Assembly: GCA_902587515.1 (NCBI GenBank)
Contig: CACILM010000001.1
Coordinates: 166,705-230,704 of the forward strand
Reading direction: 5' to 3'
Source of the DNA: an uncultured Pelagibacteraceae bacterium
GTDB lineage: Bacteria; Pseudomonadota; Alphaproteobacteria; Pelagibacterales; Pelagibacteraceae
DNA: 64,000 nt
In this document: piece by piece, positions 1-10,430 of the stretch
Numbering within the stretch: the stretch's first letter is position 1
Layout of the letters: each line of letters begins with the position of its first letter
The notes under the pieces: generated by a model
What the model was told of the DNA's origin: nothing
What the model saw: only the letters and a program-made list of their open reading frames with translations
The model's database searches: none
Position numbers and translations under genes: made by a program

Positions 1-1
1 C

Positions 2-1243
2 GAGGAGCTTCCCCAAATAGATTTCGGTCGTATTGCAGCTCAAAGCGCTAAGCAAGTTATTAGCAGCAGAGTCAGAGAGGCAGAAAAAAATAGACAGTAC
101 GAAGACTTTATAGACAAACAAGGTCAAATTTTAAGTGGAATTATAAAAAGATTAGAATATGGAAATGTAATCATTGATTTAGGAAAAGCAGAAGGTGTTA
201 TCAAAAAAGATGAGCTGATACCTAGAGAGATTTTGAAAACAGGCGATAGGGTAAAAGCATATTGTTATGAAGTTAAAAAAGAATTAAAAGGTCATCAAAT
301 ATTTCTTTCACGAGCTCACCCTCAATTTCTTGCAAAACTATTTTTTCAAGAAGTTCCTGAGATTTATGAAGGAACAATCGAGATAAAATCTGTTGCAAGA
401 GATCCTGGAAGTAGAGCAAAAATTTGTGTCTATTCACAAGATGCTTCAATTGATCCTGTTGGTGCCTGTGTAGGTATGAGAGGCAGCAGAGTTCAAACAA
501 TAGTTAACGAACTTCATGGAGAAAAAATTGACATAATCAAATGGACAGAAGACTTGCCTACTTTAATTTCTGAGTCTTTATCTCCTGCAGAAATTCAAAA
601 AGTATTGATAGATCAAGATAATAAAAGAATAGATATAATTTTGACTGAGGAAAATCTTAGTAAGGCTATAGGAAGAAGAGGCCAAAATGTTCGTTTAGCA
701 TCTAAGTTAACTAATTATGAAATTGATATTTTAACTGATAAAGAGGACTCAGAGAGAAGACAAAATGAATTCAAGGAAAGAACAGAGGCCTTGATTAAAA
801 ATTTAGAAGTAGATGAGACTTTAGGACAGCTTTTAGTATCAGAAGGATTTACTTCTGTTGATGAAATTGCACAATCAAAATCTGAGGATATTTCTAAGAT
901 TGATGCAATTGATGAAGAAACTGCATCCGAATTAATTAGCAGGTCAAAAGAAACTTTAGTTAAAGAAAAAGAAGCAGTTGCACTTAAATTAAAAAAATTA
1001 GGTGTTGATGAAAAACTTATCAATCTCAAGGGAATGACTCAAGGTATGCTGGTTATTTTAGGTCAGAAGAATATTAAAAAACTAAATGATTTTGCAGACT
1101 TATCATCTGATGAACTTATTGGTGGCTTTGATGAAATAAAAGGTAAAAAAATTAGAGTTGAGGGATATTTAGAAGAATTCTCCCTATCAAGAAAAGAAGC
1201 TGATGATTTAATAATGGCAGCAAGAGAGATAGTTTACAAATAA
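2..1243 (+). CDS. nusA: Transcription termination/antitermination factor NusA (5' end missing)
   Basis: The reading frame is open from the first bases of the window, so the N-terminal RNA-polymerase-binding part lies upstream; an internal ATG at 233 is not the start. What remains covers the end of the N-terminal domain, an S1 RNA-binding segment (GNVIIDLGKAEGVI), two KH domains with the GxxG-type loops GMRGSR and GRRGQN, and a C-terminal extension with helix-hairpin-helix-like repeats (LLVSEGFTSVDEIAQ). NusA binds RNA polymerase and nascent RNA during pausing, termination and antitermination. It is followed 4 bp later by infB, the usual operon partner. The small ylxR-type gene often found between them is absent. 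Confidence 0.97.
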   Translation, partial: EELPQIDFGRIAAQSAKQVISSRVREAEKNRQYEDFIDKQGQILSGIIKRLEYGNVIIDLGKAEGVIKKDELIPREILKTGDRVKAYCYEVKKELKGHQIFLSRAHPQFLAKLFFQEVPEIYEGTIEIKSVARDPGSRAKICVYSQDASIDPVGACVGMRGSRVQTIVNELHGEKIDIIKWTEDLPTLISESLSPAEIQKVLIDQDNKRIDIILTEENLSKAIGRRGQNVRLASKLTNYEIDILTDKEDSERRQNEFKERTEALIKNLEVDETLGQLLVSEGFTSVDEIAQSKSEDISKIDAIDEETASELISRSKETLVKEKEAVALKLKKLGVDEKLINLKGMTQGMLVILGQKNIKKLNDFADLSSDELIGGFDEIKGKKIRVEGYLEEFSLSRKEADDLIMAAREIVYK

Positions 1244-1247
1244 TGTT

Positions 1248-3431
1248 ATGGTTAAAGATAAAAAAAAAACACTCACGATTTCTTCTAATTTAAAAAAGAA
1301 AATTGATACAAGCAATATTCACTCCTCAGGTAAAAAATCTTTTTCAGTAGAGAAAAAAAAACCATTTAGAGGCAATAAAAATCAAAGTAAATTTGGTTCA
1401 GCAACTAACGTAAATTTTAATCCAGATTTGAAGAGAAAAAACTTTGAAAGAAAATTTATTGAACAACAAGCTACAAAAGAATTTATAAAAAAAGACAATA
1501 AACCAGGGGGAAAAAGTAAACTTAAATTGAAAAATCCAGTTGATAAAAGAGATTTTAAATTGACTGTCTCACGGGCGTTAAACGTTGAAGAAATCGACAT
1601 AAAACAGAGAAGTTTAGCATCAGTGAGACGAGCAAGATTGAAAGAAAAAAAAATCAAACCCGAAGGTGACGAAAAAAAAGAATTTAAAAAAGTTATTAAA
1701 GAAGTCAAAATCCCGGAGCAAATTACTATTCAAGAACTATCAAATCGGATGGCAGAGAAGTCTAGTGAGATAATTAAATTTTTATTCAATATGAAAGTAG
1801 TTGCTACAATTAATCATAACATTGACAAAGATACTGCAGAGTACATCGTAAAAGAATTTGGTCATAAAGCCATTTTAGAGGAAAAACCCTCTTTCGAGAC
1901 AATAAAGTTACAAAAAAATTTGAAAGGAGAGGTTAAAGAAAGGCCACCAGTCGTTACTATCATGGGCCACGTTGATCATGGAAAGACTTCATTATTAGAC
2001 GCATTAAGAGATGCTGATGTGGTATCAGGAGAGTTTGGTGGTATAACCCAACATATAGGCGCATACCAAGTAAAGACAAATAATAATAAAATTATTACTT
2101 TTATAGATACACCAGGTCATGCTGCATTTACAGAGATGCGGGCAAGAGGTTCCAAAATTACAGACATTGTTGTTTTAGTAGTAGCTGCAGATGATGGAAT
2201 AAAACCACAAACTGTTGAAGCAATAAAACATGCAAAAGCAGCAAATGTCCCAATTATTGTTGCGATAAATAAATGTGATTTACCTGAAAAAAATATAAGT
2301 AAAATTAAAAACGATATGATGCAATATGAGTTAATAGCTGAGGATCTTAGCGGAGACACGCTATTTGTTGAAGTGTCGGCTGTTAAAAAAATAAACTTAG
2401 ACAAACTAAAAGAAAGTATTTTACTTCAATCCGAGATTCTTGACCTTAAAGCATCTTTTACAGATAAAGCACGAGGTGTTGTCATCGAGTCTAAAATAGA
2501 TAAAGGAAAAGGTCCAGTTTCCACTATTTTGATAAGTAATGGAAAATTAAGAAGAGGAGATTATTTTATTTGTGGCGATACCTGGGGAAAAATTAGAGCA
2601 ATGATTAACCATGAAGGAAAAACAATTAATGAGGCTTTCCCTTCAACACCTGTAGAAATACTAGGAATGAACGACTCAGCTTTTGCTGGTGCAGAATTTG
2701 TGGTTACAAAAGATGAAGAAGAGGCAAAAAAAATGGCTGAATTTAAGAAAACTGATAATACAAAAAATAATCTTTCAGCAAAAGACAAAACTACTCTATT
2801 CGATACAGCCAAAAATAAAGATGAACTTAATATTGTAATAAAATCAGATGTACATGGCTCAAGTGAGGCACTTAAAATGGCTATCAATAAAATTGAACAT
2901 AAAGAAGTAGAAGCTAAAATAATTTTATCTGATATCGGCATGATTAACGAAACGGATGTATCACTAGCTAAAGCTTCGAATGCTATTTTAATTGGATTTA
3001 ATGTTAAACCAAATAGAGAAGCAAAAAAATTAGCAGAAGATCAAAAAATTGATATTAAATATTTTAATATTATTTATGAAGCATTAGATTATATTGAAAA
3101 ATCTCTTTCAGGTCTTTTAGAGCCTGAAATTAAAGAAACAATATTAGGGACAGCTGAGATTCAAAAAATATTTAAAGTATCTAGTGCAGGAAAAATTGCT
3201 GGATCCAAGGTGTTAACTGGCGAAATTAAATCAAAATCAAAAGCTAGGATAATTAGAGATGGTGTAGTTGTTTATAGCGGTGAAATATCAACTCTATTCA
3301 GAGAAAAAAACCAAGTCAAAGAAGTAGGAACAGGACTAGAATGCGGTGTAAGCATAAAAGATTTTATAGATTTTAAAGAAAAAGATATAATCGAATCGTT
3401 TTTATCAGAGAAAATACAAAGATCAATATAA
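1248..3431 (+). CDS. infB: Translation initiation factor IF-2
   Basis: Protein of 727 residues. A lysine-rich, low-complexity N-terminal region is followed by an IF2-N-like segment (about 150-210) and a translational GTPase domain with G1 GHVDHGKT (240-247), G3 DTPGH (287-291) and G4 NKCD (341-344). The C-terminal domains match the IF-2 order and bind fMet-tRNA. The factor brings initiator tRNA to the 30S subunit in a GTP-dependent way. The ATG at 1248 is 4 bp after nusA, and the stop codon overlaps the rbfA start by one base, so translation of the two is probably coupled. The family assignment is certain. Confidence 0.99.
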   Translation: MVKDKKKTLTISSNLKKKIDTSNIHSSGKKSFSVEKKKPFRGNKNQSKFGSATNVNFNPDLKRKNFERKFIEQQATKEFIKKDNKPGGKSKLKLKNPVDKRDFKLTVSRALNVEEIDIKQRSLASVRRARLKEKKIKPEGDEKKEFKKVIKEVKIPEQITIQELSNRMAEKSSEIIKFLFNMKVVATINHNIDKDTAEYIVKEFGHKAILEEKPSFETIKLQKNLKGEVKERPPVVTIMGHVDHGKTSLLDALRDADVVSGEFGGITQHIGAYQVKTNNNKIITFIDTPGHAAFTEMRARGSKITDIVVLVVAADDGIKPQTVEAIKHAKAANVPIIVAINKCDLPEKNISKIKNDMMQYELIAEDLSGDTLFVEVSAVKKINLDKLKESILLQSEILDLKASFTDKARGVVIESKIDKGKGPVSTILISNGKLRRGDYFICGDTWGKIRAMINHEGKTINEAFPSTPVEILGMNDSAFAGAEFVVTKDEEEAKKMAEFKKTDNTKNNLSAKDKTTLFDTAKNKDELNIVIKSDVHGSSEALKMAINKIEHKEVEAKIILSDIGMINETDVSLAKASNAILIGFNVKPNREAKKLAEDQKIDIKYFNIIYEALDYIEKSLSGLLEPEIKETILGTAEIQKIFKVSSAGKIAGSKVLTGEIKSKSKARIIRDGVVVYSGEISTLFREKNQVKEVGTGLECGVSIKDFIDFKEKDIIESFLSEKIQRSI

Positions 3432-3829
3432 TGGTAAATCAAACAACAAATAGGCCTTTTTCTCAGAGACAACTAAGAGTTGGTGAATTGGTCAAACAGA
3501 ATTTAGGGGAACTATTTATAAGAAATGAGGCAAAAATTCCCTCATTCAATTCCAAACTTACAACAGTTACTGAAGTTAGAATGACCGCTGATCTTAAAAC
3601 AGCTAGAGTTTACGTAATTCCTTTAGGGGGAGTAGATACAAAAGAAACTGTAAAAATCTTGACGGAGTACTCTCATCTTGTTAGAAAAGCGCTATCTAAA
3701 AGGCTTGATATAAAGTTTCTTCCTAAGCTCACATTTGTAGAAGATAACTCTTTTGAATATGCTGAAAAGATTGAGAAAATTATAAAGAAAAATAGAGATA
3801 ATGATAAAGAAAAAAAAAGATACAATTAA
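3431..3829 (+). CDS. rbfA: Ribosome-binding factor A
   Basis: Protein of 132 residues with the RbfA KH-like fold signature: N-terminal RQLRVGELVKQNLGELF, central VTEVRMTADLKTARVYVIPLGG and C-terminal LRKALSKRLDIKFLPKLTFVEDN-type segment. RbfA helps late maturation of the 30S subunit near the 5' end of 16S rRNA. It begins on the last base of the infB stop codon. Its 3' end runs 29 bp into rpsO in another frame. truB, which in many bacteria lies between rbfA and rpsO, is not here. Confidence 0.96.
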   Translation: MVNQTTNRPFSQRQLRVGELVKQNLGELFIRNEAKIPSFNSKLTTVTEVRMTADLKTARVYVIPLGGVDTKETVKILTEYSHLVRKALSKRLDIKFLPKLTFVEDNSFEYAEKIEKIIKKNRDNDKEKKRYN

Positions 3830-4061
3830 ATCTCTGGCTTTACATGGAAAAGATGTAGGTTCAACAGAAATACAAATTGGTTTGTTAACAGATAAAATCA
3901 CAAAGCTATCAGATCATTTTAAAAAATTTAAAAAAGATAAACACTCAACTTTAGGTTTGACAAAATCAGTAAATAAAAGGAAAAGGCTACTTTCTTACTT
4001 AAAAAAGAAAAATTCTGCGTCTTACCAAAAAGTAATAAAACAACTAAATTTAAGGAAATAA
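3801..4061 (+). CDS. rpsO: 30S ribosomal protein S15
   Basis: Protein of 86 residues, close to the usual 89. The S15 motifs are present: [31 protein letters not shown] and [14 protein letters not shown]15 binds the central domain of 16S rRNA. The ATG at 3801 lies inside the rbfA reading frame and gives the correct N-terminal length; no later start would keep the first helix. The stop codon overlaps the pnp ATG (TAATG), so rbfA, rpsO and pnp are read from tightly coupled frames. Confidence 0.98.
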   Translation: MIKKKKDTIKSLALHGKDVGSTEIQIGLLTDKITKLSDHFKKFKKDKHSTLGLTKSVNKRKRLLSYLKKKNSASYQKVIKQLNLRK

Positions 4062-6127
4062 TGTTTAAGATACATAAGGAAGAGTTAGAAGTTAATGGTA
4101 AGAAATTAACTCTAGAGACAGGTAGAGTAGCAAGGCAAGCAGATGGTGCTATAATTGCTACATTAGGTGAGACAGTAGTAATCGCAACTGCAGTAGGAGC
4201 TAAAAAAGTTGCCGAAGGTCAAGACTATTTTCCCCTGTCAGTAAATTATCAAGAAAAGTACTATGCAGCTGGTAAAATACCTGGAGGATATTTTAAAAGA
4301 GAAGCTAGACCTACAGAGGCTGAAACATTAATATCGAGATTAATAGATAGACCTATTAGACCTTTATTTCCCTCTGGTTTTATGAATGAAGTTCAAGTGC
4401 TTCCAACAGTTTTATCTTACGACAGTGAAAACCAGCCAGACATTTTATCAATTGTTGCATCTTCTGCAGCTTTAGCTATATCAGGATTACCTTTTTTAGG
4501 TCCGATAGCGGCAAGTAGAGTTGGATATAAAAATGGAAAGTACTTATTAAATCCATCAGTAGAAGAATTAAAAGAGTCCGAGTTAGACTTGGTTGTTGCT
4601 GGAACTAAAGATGCAGTTCTGATGGTAGAGTCAGAAACATCAGGATTATCTGAAAAGATTATGTTAGATGCAGTAAAATTTGGGCATGAAAATTTTGTAC
4701 CAATTATTGAAGCAATTGAAAAACTAGCAAAAAAAGCTGGAAAGACAAAATGGGAAGTAGATGAGGTAGATCACTCAAAAATTAAAAAGAAGATAGCTGA
4801 AAAATTTGAAAATGATTTAAGAAGTGCTTTTAAAGAAATTGATAAAAAAAAAAGATCTACAGCTATTTCAGAAATTGAGACACAATGTAAAGAAATGTTT
4901 GTAGAGGACGAAACTGTCACAGAAAACCATGTAATGAGCCAGTTAAAATCTTTAGAAAAAGATATTGTTAGAACAGCAATTTTAAAAGAAAAGAAAAGAA
5001 TTGATGGAAGAGGTTTAGCAGATGTTAGACAGATTAAATGTGAAGTAGGTGTATTACCAAGAACGCATGGATCTGCTTTATTTACAAGAGGAGAAACCCA
5101 GGCTCTTGTAGTTACTACACTAGGAATGTCGGATGATGAACAAAGATTAGAAAGTCTAGAGGGTATGCAAAGATCAAACTTTATGTTGCACTACAATTTT
5201 CCTCCATTTTCTGTTGGAGAATGTGGAAGAATAGGTACTGGTAGAAGAGAAATTGGCCATGGAAAACTTGCTTGGAGAGCAATAAATTCAACATTACCAA
5301 AAAAAGAAAACTTTCCATATACATTGAGAGTAGTTTCAGAAATAACAGAGTCGAATGGATCTTCGTCAATGGCAACAGTGTGTGGAACCTCCTTATCGTT
5401 AATGGATGCAGGAGTACCTATAAAGGAGCCAGTTGCTGGAATTGCTATGGGGTTGATTAAAGAGGGTGAAGACTTTTCTGTTCTTTCTGACATTTTAGGG
5501 GACGAAGACCATCTAGGAGATATGGATTTTAAAGTTGCTGGCACAAAAAATGGAATTACCTCACTTCAGATGGATATTAAAATTACGGGTATTACTTTTG
5601 AAATAATGCAAAAAGCTTTAGAGCAAGCAAAAATTGGAAGAGAACATATTTTAGGTGAAATGAACAAAGCTATTAAAACTTCAAGAAAAGAGTTTTCAAA
5701 ACACACACCAAAAATGGAAACGATAACAGTAGATAAAAAAGATATAGCAACAGTTATAGGTAAAGGTGGAGCAACAATTAGAGAAATAGTCGAAACTTCT
5801 GGAGCAAAAGTTGATGTAAAAGATACAGGTGAAGTAACTATTGCAGCTTCAGACGAAAACTCAAGAAATAAAGCAATTGAATTTATTAAAAATTTAGTTG
5901 CTAAACCAGAGATGGGTAAAATTTATAAAGGTAAAGTTGTAAAAATTATGGAATTTGGAGCCTTTGTTAATTTTTTAGGAAAACAAGATGGTCTAGTGCA
6001 TATATCTGAATTAGCCGCTAAAAGAGTTGCAAAAGTTAACGATGTGGTCAAAGAGGGCGACGAAGTTTCAGTTAAGGTTGTTGGTTTCGATAGAGGAAAA
6101 GTTAAACTATCAATGAAACAGGTATAA
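4061..6127 (+). CDS. pnp: Polyribonucleotide nucleotidyltransferase (PNPase)
   Basis: Protein of 688 residues with two RNase PH-like domains joined by an alpha-helical linker, then a KH domain ([12 protein letters not shown], from about 565) and a C-terminal S1 domain ([20 protein letters not shown]). The second core carries the conserved acidic stretch DEDHLGDMD at 481-489, which holds catalytic aspartates. The enzyme degrades RNA 3' to 5' with phosphate and takes part in mRNA turnover. It is last in the nusA-infB-rbfA-rpsO-pnp run. In other bacteria pnp mRNA is autoregulated from a leader, but here the start overlaps rpsO and leaves no leader. Confidence 0.99.
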   Translation: MFKIHKEELEVNGKKLTLETGRVARQADGAIIATLGETVVIATAVGAKKVAEGQDYFPLSVNYQEKYYAAGKIPGGYFKREARPTEAETLISRLIDRPIRPLFPSGFMNEVQVLPTVLSYDSENQPDILSIVASSAALAISGLPFLGPIAASRVGYKNGKYLLNPSVEELKESELDLVVAGTKDAVLMVESETSGLSEKIMLDAVKFGHENFVPIIEAIEKLAKKAGKTKWEVDEVDHSKIKKKIAEKFENDLRSAFKEIDKKKRSTAISEIETQCKEMFVEDETVTENHVMSQLKSLEKDIVRTAILKEKKRIDGRGLADVRQIKCEVGVLPRTHGSALFTRGETQALVVTTLGMSDDEQRLESLEGMQRSNFMLHYNFPPFSVGECGRIGTGRREIGHGKLAWRAINSTLPKKENFPYTLRVVSEITESNGSSSMATVCGTSLSLMDAGVPIKEPVAGIAMGLIKEGEDFSVLSDILGDEDHLGDMDFKVAGTKNGITSLQMDIKITGITFEIMQKALEQAKIGREHILGEMNKAIKTSRKEFSKHTPKMETITVDKKDIATVIGKGGATIREIVETSGAKVDVKDTGEVTIAASDENSRNKAIEFIKNLVAKPEMGKIYKGKVVKIMEFGAFVNFLGKQDGLVHISELAAKRVAKVNDVVKEGDEVSVKVVGFDRGKVKLSMKQV

Positions 6128-6143
6128 TTATACTCATTCAGTA

Positions 6144-7052
6144 TTGAGAGAAAAAATAAATATAAAAAAAATAGATCAATTAAATCAAAGAGCTTCCAAA
6201 ATACTGGAAATCAAAGATGTTTATTTGAATGATACTTTTTTCAAAAGTGTAACAAAATTTATAGAGGAACAAGATCTTAAACCAATTAATCAAATAATAA
6301 AATTACTTTACTTATCTGGAAACGAAAAGTTTCCTGTTGGTAAAATAATGTTGAATAAAAAAAATAGAAAAATAGTTGGATTTGTGGGTACTTATTATTC
6401 AATAAGAACTGAAGAAAATGAAAAATTACTTTTTTGTAATATTCATAGCTGGATTGTAGTAAAATCTTTTAGATTGTATTCGTATTATTTAATATCAGAT
6501 CTTTTAAATAAAGATATTTCGCTAACAGCTTTTACTCCAATTCAATCTTTGAAGGGACTTTTATTAAAACTTGGATTTAAAAAATTTTTTGTAGTAGAGC
6601 ATTTCATTTTTGCTTTAAGCATTTTTAATCTAAAAAAAAATAAATTTAAAATCTTAAATAATGAAACTGAAATAATTTCAAACTTAGATAAAAAAACAAA
6701 ACTTATATTCAAAAATTATCATGACGAAATATATCATAAAATTTTTTTGAAAAATGATTCAGGTGAAAATATTTTTATAATAGGTACAAAAATAAAAAAA
6801 AAGGGTTTTAATGTCTTTAAAATTCTATACATCTCAAATACTAAAATTTTTAAGTCAAACTATAATGAAATCTTAAATATGATAGGCAAAACTTTTAAAG
6901 TACTCTTAATATCTAAGTACTCTTTGGAAAATGAAGATTTTGCCTATTTAAAAAGCAAACTTCTAATTTTTTCTAGGCCAAGAGATTTGTATAGTCGTGC
7001 ATCTCATCAAATACAAAGCTACGATATCCTTAACTCTGATCTAATACTTTAA
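6144..7052 (+). CDS. GNAT-like acyltransferase of unknown substrate
   Basis: Protein of 302 residues that I do not recognise as a named family. Residues 65-150 have the layout of a GNAT N-acyltransferase: a beta strand with VGKIMLN, KIVGFVGTYYS, a later strand CNIHSWIVV, a helix YSYYLISDLL, and a closing TAFTPIQSLKGLLLKLGFKK typical of the acyl-CoA binding side and the last strand. The rest is AT-driven lysine/isoleucine/phenylalanine-rich sequence without a motif I can name. The start is a TTG 16 bp after pnp; no ATG occurs before about residue 69, so the TTG is plausible but unproven. The gene after it encodes a deacetylase-like protein, so a joint role in modifying a surface polysaccharide is possible, but that is inference. 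Confidence 0.6.
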   Translation: MREKINIKKIDQLNQRASKILEIKDVYLNDTFFKSVTKFIEEQDLKPINQIIKLLYLSGNEKFPVGKIMLNKKNRKIVGFVGTYYSIRTEENEKLLFCNIHSWIVVKSFRLYSYYLISDLLNKDISLTAFTPIQSLKGLLLKLGFKKFFVVEHFIFALSIFNLKKNKFKILNNETEIISNLDKKTKLIFKNYHDEIYHKIFLKNDSGENIFIIGTKIKKKGFNVFKILYISNTKIFKSNYNEILNMIGKTFKVLLISKYSLENEDFAYLKSKLLIFSRPRDLYSRASHQIQSYDILNSDLIL

Positions 7053-7081
7053 ATTTTCAAAATATATTTTATAATTATCAA

Positions 7082-7846
7082 ATGCTTAATTATTACAAAA
7101 ATCTTTTTTCAAAGTATACCGGGTTACTTATAAGGATGGATGACATTTCTGAAAATATGCGTTGGGATTACATGGACAAATGTGAATTGTTATTTGATAA
7201 GTATAAAATAAAACCTCTTTTAGGAGTTATACCAATTAATAGAGATCCAGAACTTCTGAAATATCCTAGGAATGATAAATTTTGGGAAAGAGTGATCAGT
7301 TGGAAAAACAAAGGTTGGGAAATCGCAATGCACGGTTGTCATCATTTGTATACTCAAAAATCTTACAAAAAAGATATATTTAACTATGGAGGTAACTCTG
7401 AATTTTATGGCTTAGATTATTCTGACCAATTAAAAAAAATAAAAACTGGTTCTTTGGAATTCACAAAAAGAAAAATTCCAATCAGAAGTTTTTTTGCTCC
7501 TAATCATAATTATGATAAAAACACTTTAAAAGCCTTAAAAGAAGATGGAATAAAAATCATTATCGATGGATATGGACTTTTTCCTTATTTTAAATATGAG
7601 TTACTTTTTATTCCGCAACTTTTCTATAAAGAAATATTCTTACCTTTTGGTATTCAAGCTACGCAAATACATATAAATTATTGGGAGTCTCATAATTTAC
7701 AGAGATTCGAAAAATTTTTAGAAAATTATCACAAAAAAATCAAGGATTTAGATTATATGGTAAGTATTGCCTCAAAAAATTATTTACAAAGTTTTACCAA
7801 TTTATTTGTTGAGAAGACTATAAAAACTGTCAGAATTTTTAAGTAA
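7082..7846 (+). CDS. Polysaccharide-deacetylase-like protein (DUF2334 type)
   Basis: Protein of 254 residues. The N-terminus has a strand ending LLIRMDDI (Asp20/Asp21), matching the catalytic/metal aspartates of NodB-fold deacetylases. It is followed by KPLLGVIPIN, then WEIAMHGCHH (His84, His87, His88), which fits the H-x3-H metal site, and later RSFFAPNHNYD, the usual third motif. No signal peptide or membrane segment is visible, so it probably acts in the cytoplasm. Predicted role: hydrolysis of an N- or O-acyl group on a sugar. It follows the GNAT-like gene by 29 bp. Its last 8 bp overlap the 3' end of fabI on the opposite strand. Confidence 0.7.
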   Translation: MLNYYKNLFSKYTGLLIRMDDISENMRWDYMDKCELLFDKYKIKPLLGVIPINRDPELLKYPRNDKFWERVISWKNKGWEIAMHGCHHLYTQKSYKKDIFNYGGNSEFYGLDYSDQLKKIKTGSLEFTKRKIPIRSFFAPNHNYDKNTLKALKEDGIKIIIDGYGLFPYFKYELLFIPQLFYKEIFLPFGIQATQIHINYWESHNLQRFEKFLENYHKKIKDLDYMVSIASKNYLQSFTNLFVEKTIKTVRIFK

Positions 7847-8624
7847 TATTTTTTGGATCTGGCATTCCTACTTTATTGTATCCGGCATCGACGTAATGTA
7901 TTTCTCCAGTTACTCCTGCAGCAAGATCACTTAATAAATATAAAGCTGAATTACCTACATCATTAATATCAACATTTCTTTTTAAAAAGGAATGATCTTC
8001 ATTCCATTTATATAAAAACTTGGCATCACCTATAGCAGAGGCAGCTAAAGTTTTTATAGGTCCCGCACTAATTGCATTAACACGAATTTTCTTTTGTCCT
8101 AAATCTCTAGCTAAATATTTTACACTAGCTTCTAAGGCTGATTTACAAACACCCATTACATTGTAATTAGGAATTGCTTTACTAGACTCATAAGTTAACG
8201 TTAACAAACTTCCATTTTCTCTCATAATTTTAGATGCCTCTTTTGAAACTTCTGTGAAGGAGAAACATGAAATAAGCATACTTCTTAAAAAGTTGTCTCT
8301 TGAAGTGTTTAAATACTCTCCTGATAACTCGGACTTATCCGAAAAAGCTACAGCATGAACAACAAAATCTATATTTCCCCATTTCTCTTTTATTTCCGCA
8401 AACATTTTAGTCACGTCATTTTTTTGTTCTACATCACAACTAAAAGTAACTTTAGAGTTTAATTTTTCTGCCAATGGAATCACTCTTTTTTTTAATGCAT
8501 CACCTAAATAAGTAAATGCTAATTCTGCACCAGCTTCTGAGAGTTTTTGAGATATACCCCAAGCTATAGAACGTTCATTAGCAACACCCATTATTAAGCC
8601 TTTTTTTCCTTTCATTAAATTCAT
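7839..8624 (-). CDS. fabI: Enoyl-[acyl-carrier-protein] reductase [NADH]
   Basis: Protein of 261 residues with a short-chain dehydrogenase fold of the FabI type. It has a nucleotide-binding start GLIMGVANERSIAWGI and the catalytic pair Tyr154-x6-Lys161 in NYNVMGVCKSAL (Tyr145 upstream corresponds to the other conserved tyrosine). The motif AISAGPIKTLAASAI follows. FabI reduces trans-2-enoyl-ACP, the last step of each fatty-acid elongation cycle. It lies 2 bp after fabB and ends the fabA-fabB-fabI operon. Its C-terminal end overlaps the convergent deacetylase-like gene by 8 bp. Confidence 0.97.
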   Translation of the reverse strand: MNLMKGKKGLIMGVANERSIAWGISQKLSEAGAELAFTYLGDALKKRVIPLAEKLNSKVTFSCDVEQKNDVTKMFAEIKEKWGNIDFVVHAVAFSDKSELSGEYLNTSRDNFLRSMLISCFSFTEVSKEASKIMRENGSLLTLTYESSKAIPNYNVMGVCKSALEASVKYLARDLGQKKIRVNAISAGPIKTLAASAIGDAKFLYKWNEDHSFLKRNVDINDVGNSALYLLSDLAAGVTGEIHYVDAGYNKVGMPDPKNIT

Positions 8625-8626
8625 AA

Positions 8627-9838
8627 TTATACCTTTTCAAAAACTAAAGTAGCGTTCGTTCCTCCGAAACCAAAACTATTTGACATTATAGAATTTAAAC
8701 TTACTTCTTTTTCGACCGTGGTCACAATTGGATATTTTTTTGCCTCTTCGTCCATATCATTTATATTAGCAGAAGCAGCTATAAAATTATTTTTCATCAT
8801 AATTAAACTATAAATAGCCTCGTGGACTGAGGTAGCTCCCAGAGAGTGACCTGCAAGAGATTTTGTCGAGCTAATTTTTGGTTTGTAATCTTTGAAAACT
8901 TCTCCTACAGCTTTTAATTCAGTTATGTCTCCAACAGGCGTAGAAGTACCGTGAGTATTAATGTAATCAATTTTATTTTTTGCTGAGTTCAAAGCCATCT
9001 TCATGCATCTAACCGCACCTTCACCTGACGGAGCAACCATATCATAACCATCTGATGTGGCTCCATAGCCAGTTAACTCTGCATATATTTTTGCACCTCT
9101 TGATTTAGCATGCTCATATTCCTCCAAAACCAAAACTCCACCACCACCTGAGATAACGAAACCATCTCGAGTTTTATCATATGGCCTTGAAGCTTTTTCA
9201 GGGGTATCATTATATTTTGAAGATAAAGCAGTCATGGCATCGAACATGGCAGTCATTGCGAAATGAACTTCATCACTGCCACCTGCAAAAATAATTTTTT
9301 GTTTCCCCAGTTGAATTAATTCCATTGCGTTACCGATGCAATGCCCACTAGTTGCACATGCAGAACTAATAGTATAGTTAACTCCTTTAATTTTAAAAGG
9401 CACTGCAAGAGTTGCTGAAGCTGTACTCGACATCGTTCTTGGAACTACAAATGGTCCCATTCTTTTCGGACTTTTTTCTCTTGTTTTGTCTGCCGCTAAT
9501 ATCACGTTTTCTATTGAAGGACCACCTGATCCCATAATCATTCCAGTCGATATGTTGCTCACATCCTTCTCTCCTAGCCCAGAGTCTTTAACTGCTTCAT
9601 TCATCGAAATATAATTATAAGCAGACCCTGGACCCATAAATCTAATGAATTTTCTATCTACGTGATCTTCCAATTTGATATTTGGTTTACCATGAACATG
9701 ACTTTTTAAATTGTATTCTTTGTATTCTTCAGCAAATGTTATTCCTGATCTTGCATTCAACAATGATTTATAAACTTCTTCTTGATTATTTCCCAAACAA
9801 GAAACTACACCTAATCCAGTAACTACTACTCTTTTCAT
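8627..9838 (-). CDS. fabB: 3-oxoacyl-[acyl-carrier-protein] synthase I
   Basis: Protein of 403 residues, a ketosynthase with the Cys-His-His triad: Cys161 in [14 protein letters not shown], His296 in [11 protein letters not shown] and His331 in [10 protein letters not shown], with Lys326 just before it. KAS I condenses malonyl-ACP with acyl-ACP and is needed for unsaturated fatty acids together with FabA. Pairing with fabA rather than fabF-type neighbours favours FabB. Its start overlaps the fabA stop by 4 bp (ATGA). Confidence 0.97.
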   Translation of the reverse strand: MKRVVVTGLGVVSCLGNNQEEVYKSLLNARSGITFAEEYKEYNLKSHVHGKPNIKLEDHVDRKFIRFMGPGSAYNYISMNEAVKDSGLGEKDVSNISTGMIMGSGGPSIENVILAADKTREKSPKRMGPFVVPRTMSSTASATLAVPFKIKGVNYTISSACATSGHCIGNAMELIQLGKQKIIFAGGSDEVHFAMTAMFDAMTALSSKYNDTPEKASRPYDKTRDGFVISGGGGVLVLEEYEHAKSRGAKIYAELTGYGATSDGYDMVAPSGEGAVRCMKMALNSAKNKIDYINTHGTSTPVGDITELKAVGEVFKDYKPKISSTKSLAGHSLGATSVHEAIYSLIMMKNNFIAASANINDMDEEAKKYPIVTTVEKEVSLNSIMSNSFGFGGTNATLVFEKV

Positions 9839-10338
9839 GATTTAAATAGTCCTACTTTTAAATTTTCAGCTGTGTAAATTATTTTATCATCAGCACTCAG
9901 AATCCCATTTGCTAAACCAACAGCAGTCCCCTCTTTTTTTAAAACTCTTTTCATATTTATTTCATAAGTCGCGATTTTAATATTTTTTAAAACTTCACCA
10001 GTGAATTTTACAGAATTTACACCTAAAGCTCTACCTTTTCCTGGTTCACCAATCCAACCTAAATAGAACCCAACTAGTTGCCACATAGCATCAAGGCCAA
10101 GACAACCTGGCATAACTGGGTCTTTTTTAAAATGACAATCAAAAAACCATAGGTTGTCTTTGATATCAAGCTCCGCTTTAATAAAACCTTTTTTAAATTC
10201 ACCTGTATCTTTTTTTATTTCTGTAATTCTATCAAACATCAACATTGGAGGTAGTGGCAGCTTAGCATTTCCCTCGCCAAATAATTTTCCCTCTCCACAC
10301 GAAATTAGCTCATCGTAATTGTAACTATTTTTTTGCAT
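9835..10338 (-). CDS. fabA: 3-hydroxydecanoyl-[acyl-carrier-protein] dehydratase/isomerase
   Basis: Protein of 167 residues, the usual FabA length (about 171). The active-site His69 lies in [14 protein letters not shown] and Asp83 in [16 protein letters not shown], close to positions 70 and 84 of the E. coli enzyme. FabA dehydrates 3-hydroxydecanoyl-ACP and isomerises the product to the cis-3 form, the branch point to unsaturated fatty acids. It is the first gene of a minus-strand operon. Its upstream region (10339-10430) is shared with the divergent irr gene and contains an Irr-type operator, so iron or heme status might touch lipid synthesis too; that is inference. Confidence 0.97.
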   Translation of the reverse strand: MQKNSYNYDELISCGEGKLFGEGNAKLPLPPMLMFDRITEIKKDTGEFKKGFIKAELDIKDNLWFFDCHFKKDPVMPGCLGLDAMWQLVGFYLGWIGEPGKGRALGVNSVKFTGEVLKNIKIATYEINMKRVLKKEGTAVGLANGILSADDKIIYTAENLKVGLFKS

Positions 10339-10389
10339 GACTCAGAATTGTTTTACTTGATTTAGCAAAAGTTTCATATATATTTTGTT

Positions 10390-10406
10390 TTTAGAATGAT
10401 TATAAA
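10390..10406 (+). promoter_or_regulatory. Irr/ICE-type operator in the fabA-irr intergenic region
   Basis: TTTAGAATGATTATAAA is a 17-bp interrupted dyad: TTTAGAAT, one base, ATTATAAA, with 7 of 8 paired positions. It differs by one base from the element before katG at 10861-10877. It resembles the alphaproteobacterial iron control element that I recall as TTTAGAA-N3-TTCTAAA. It ends 24 bp before the irr GTG, and its right arm is a possible -10 box (TATAAA). That position suggests autoregulation of irr and perhaps control of fabA. Confidence 0.7.
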
Positions 10407-10430
10407 GTAGATCAAAAAGCGAACTAAAAC

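Noticed and set aside
9835..10430. PerR or Fur instead of Irr at 10431
   Set aside because: The protein has no cysteines for the zinc site, has the triple-histidine HHHFYD and lies beside fabA-fabB-fabI as Irr does in other Alphaproteobacteria.
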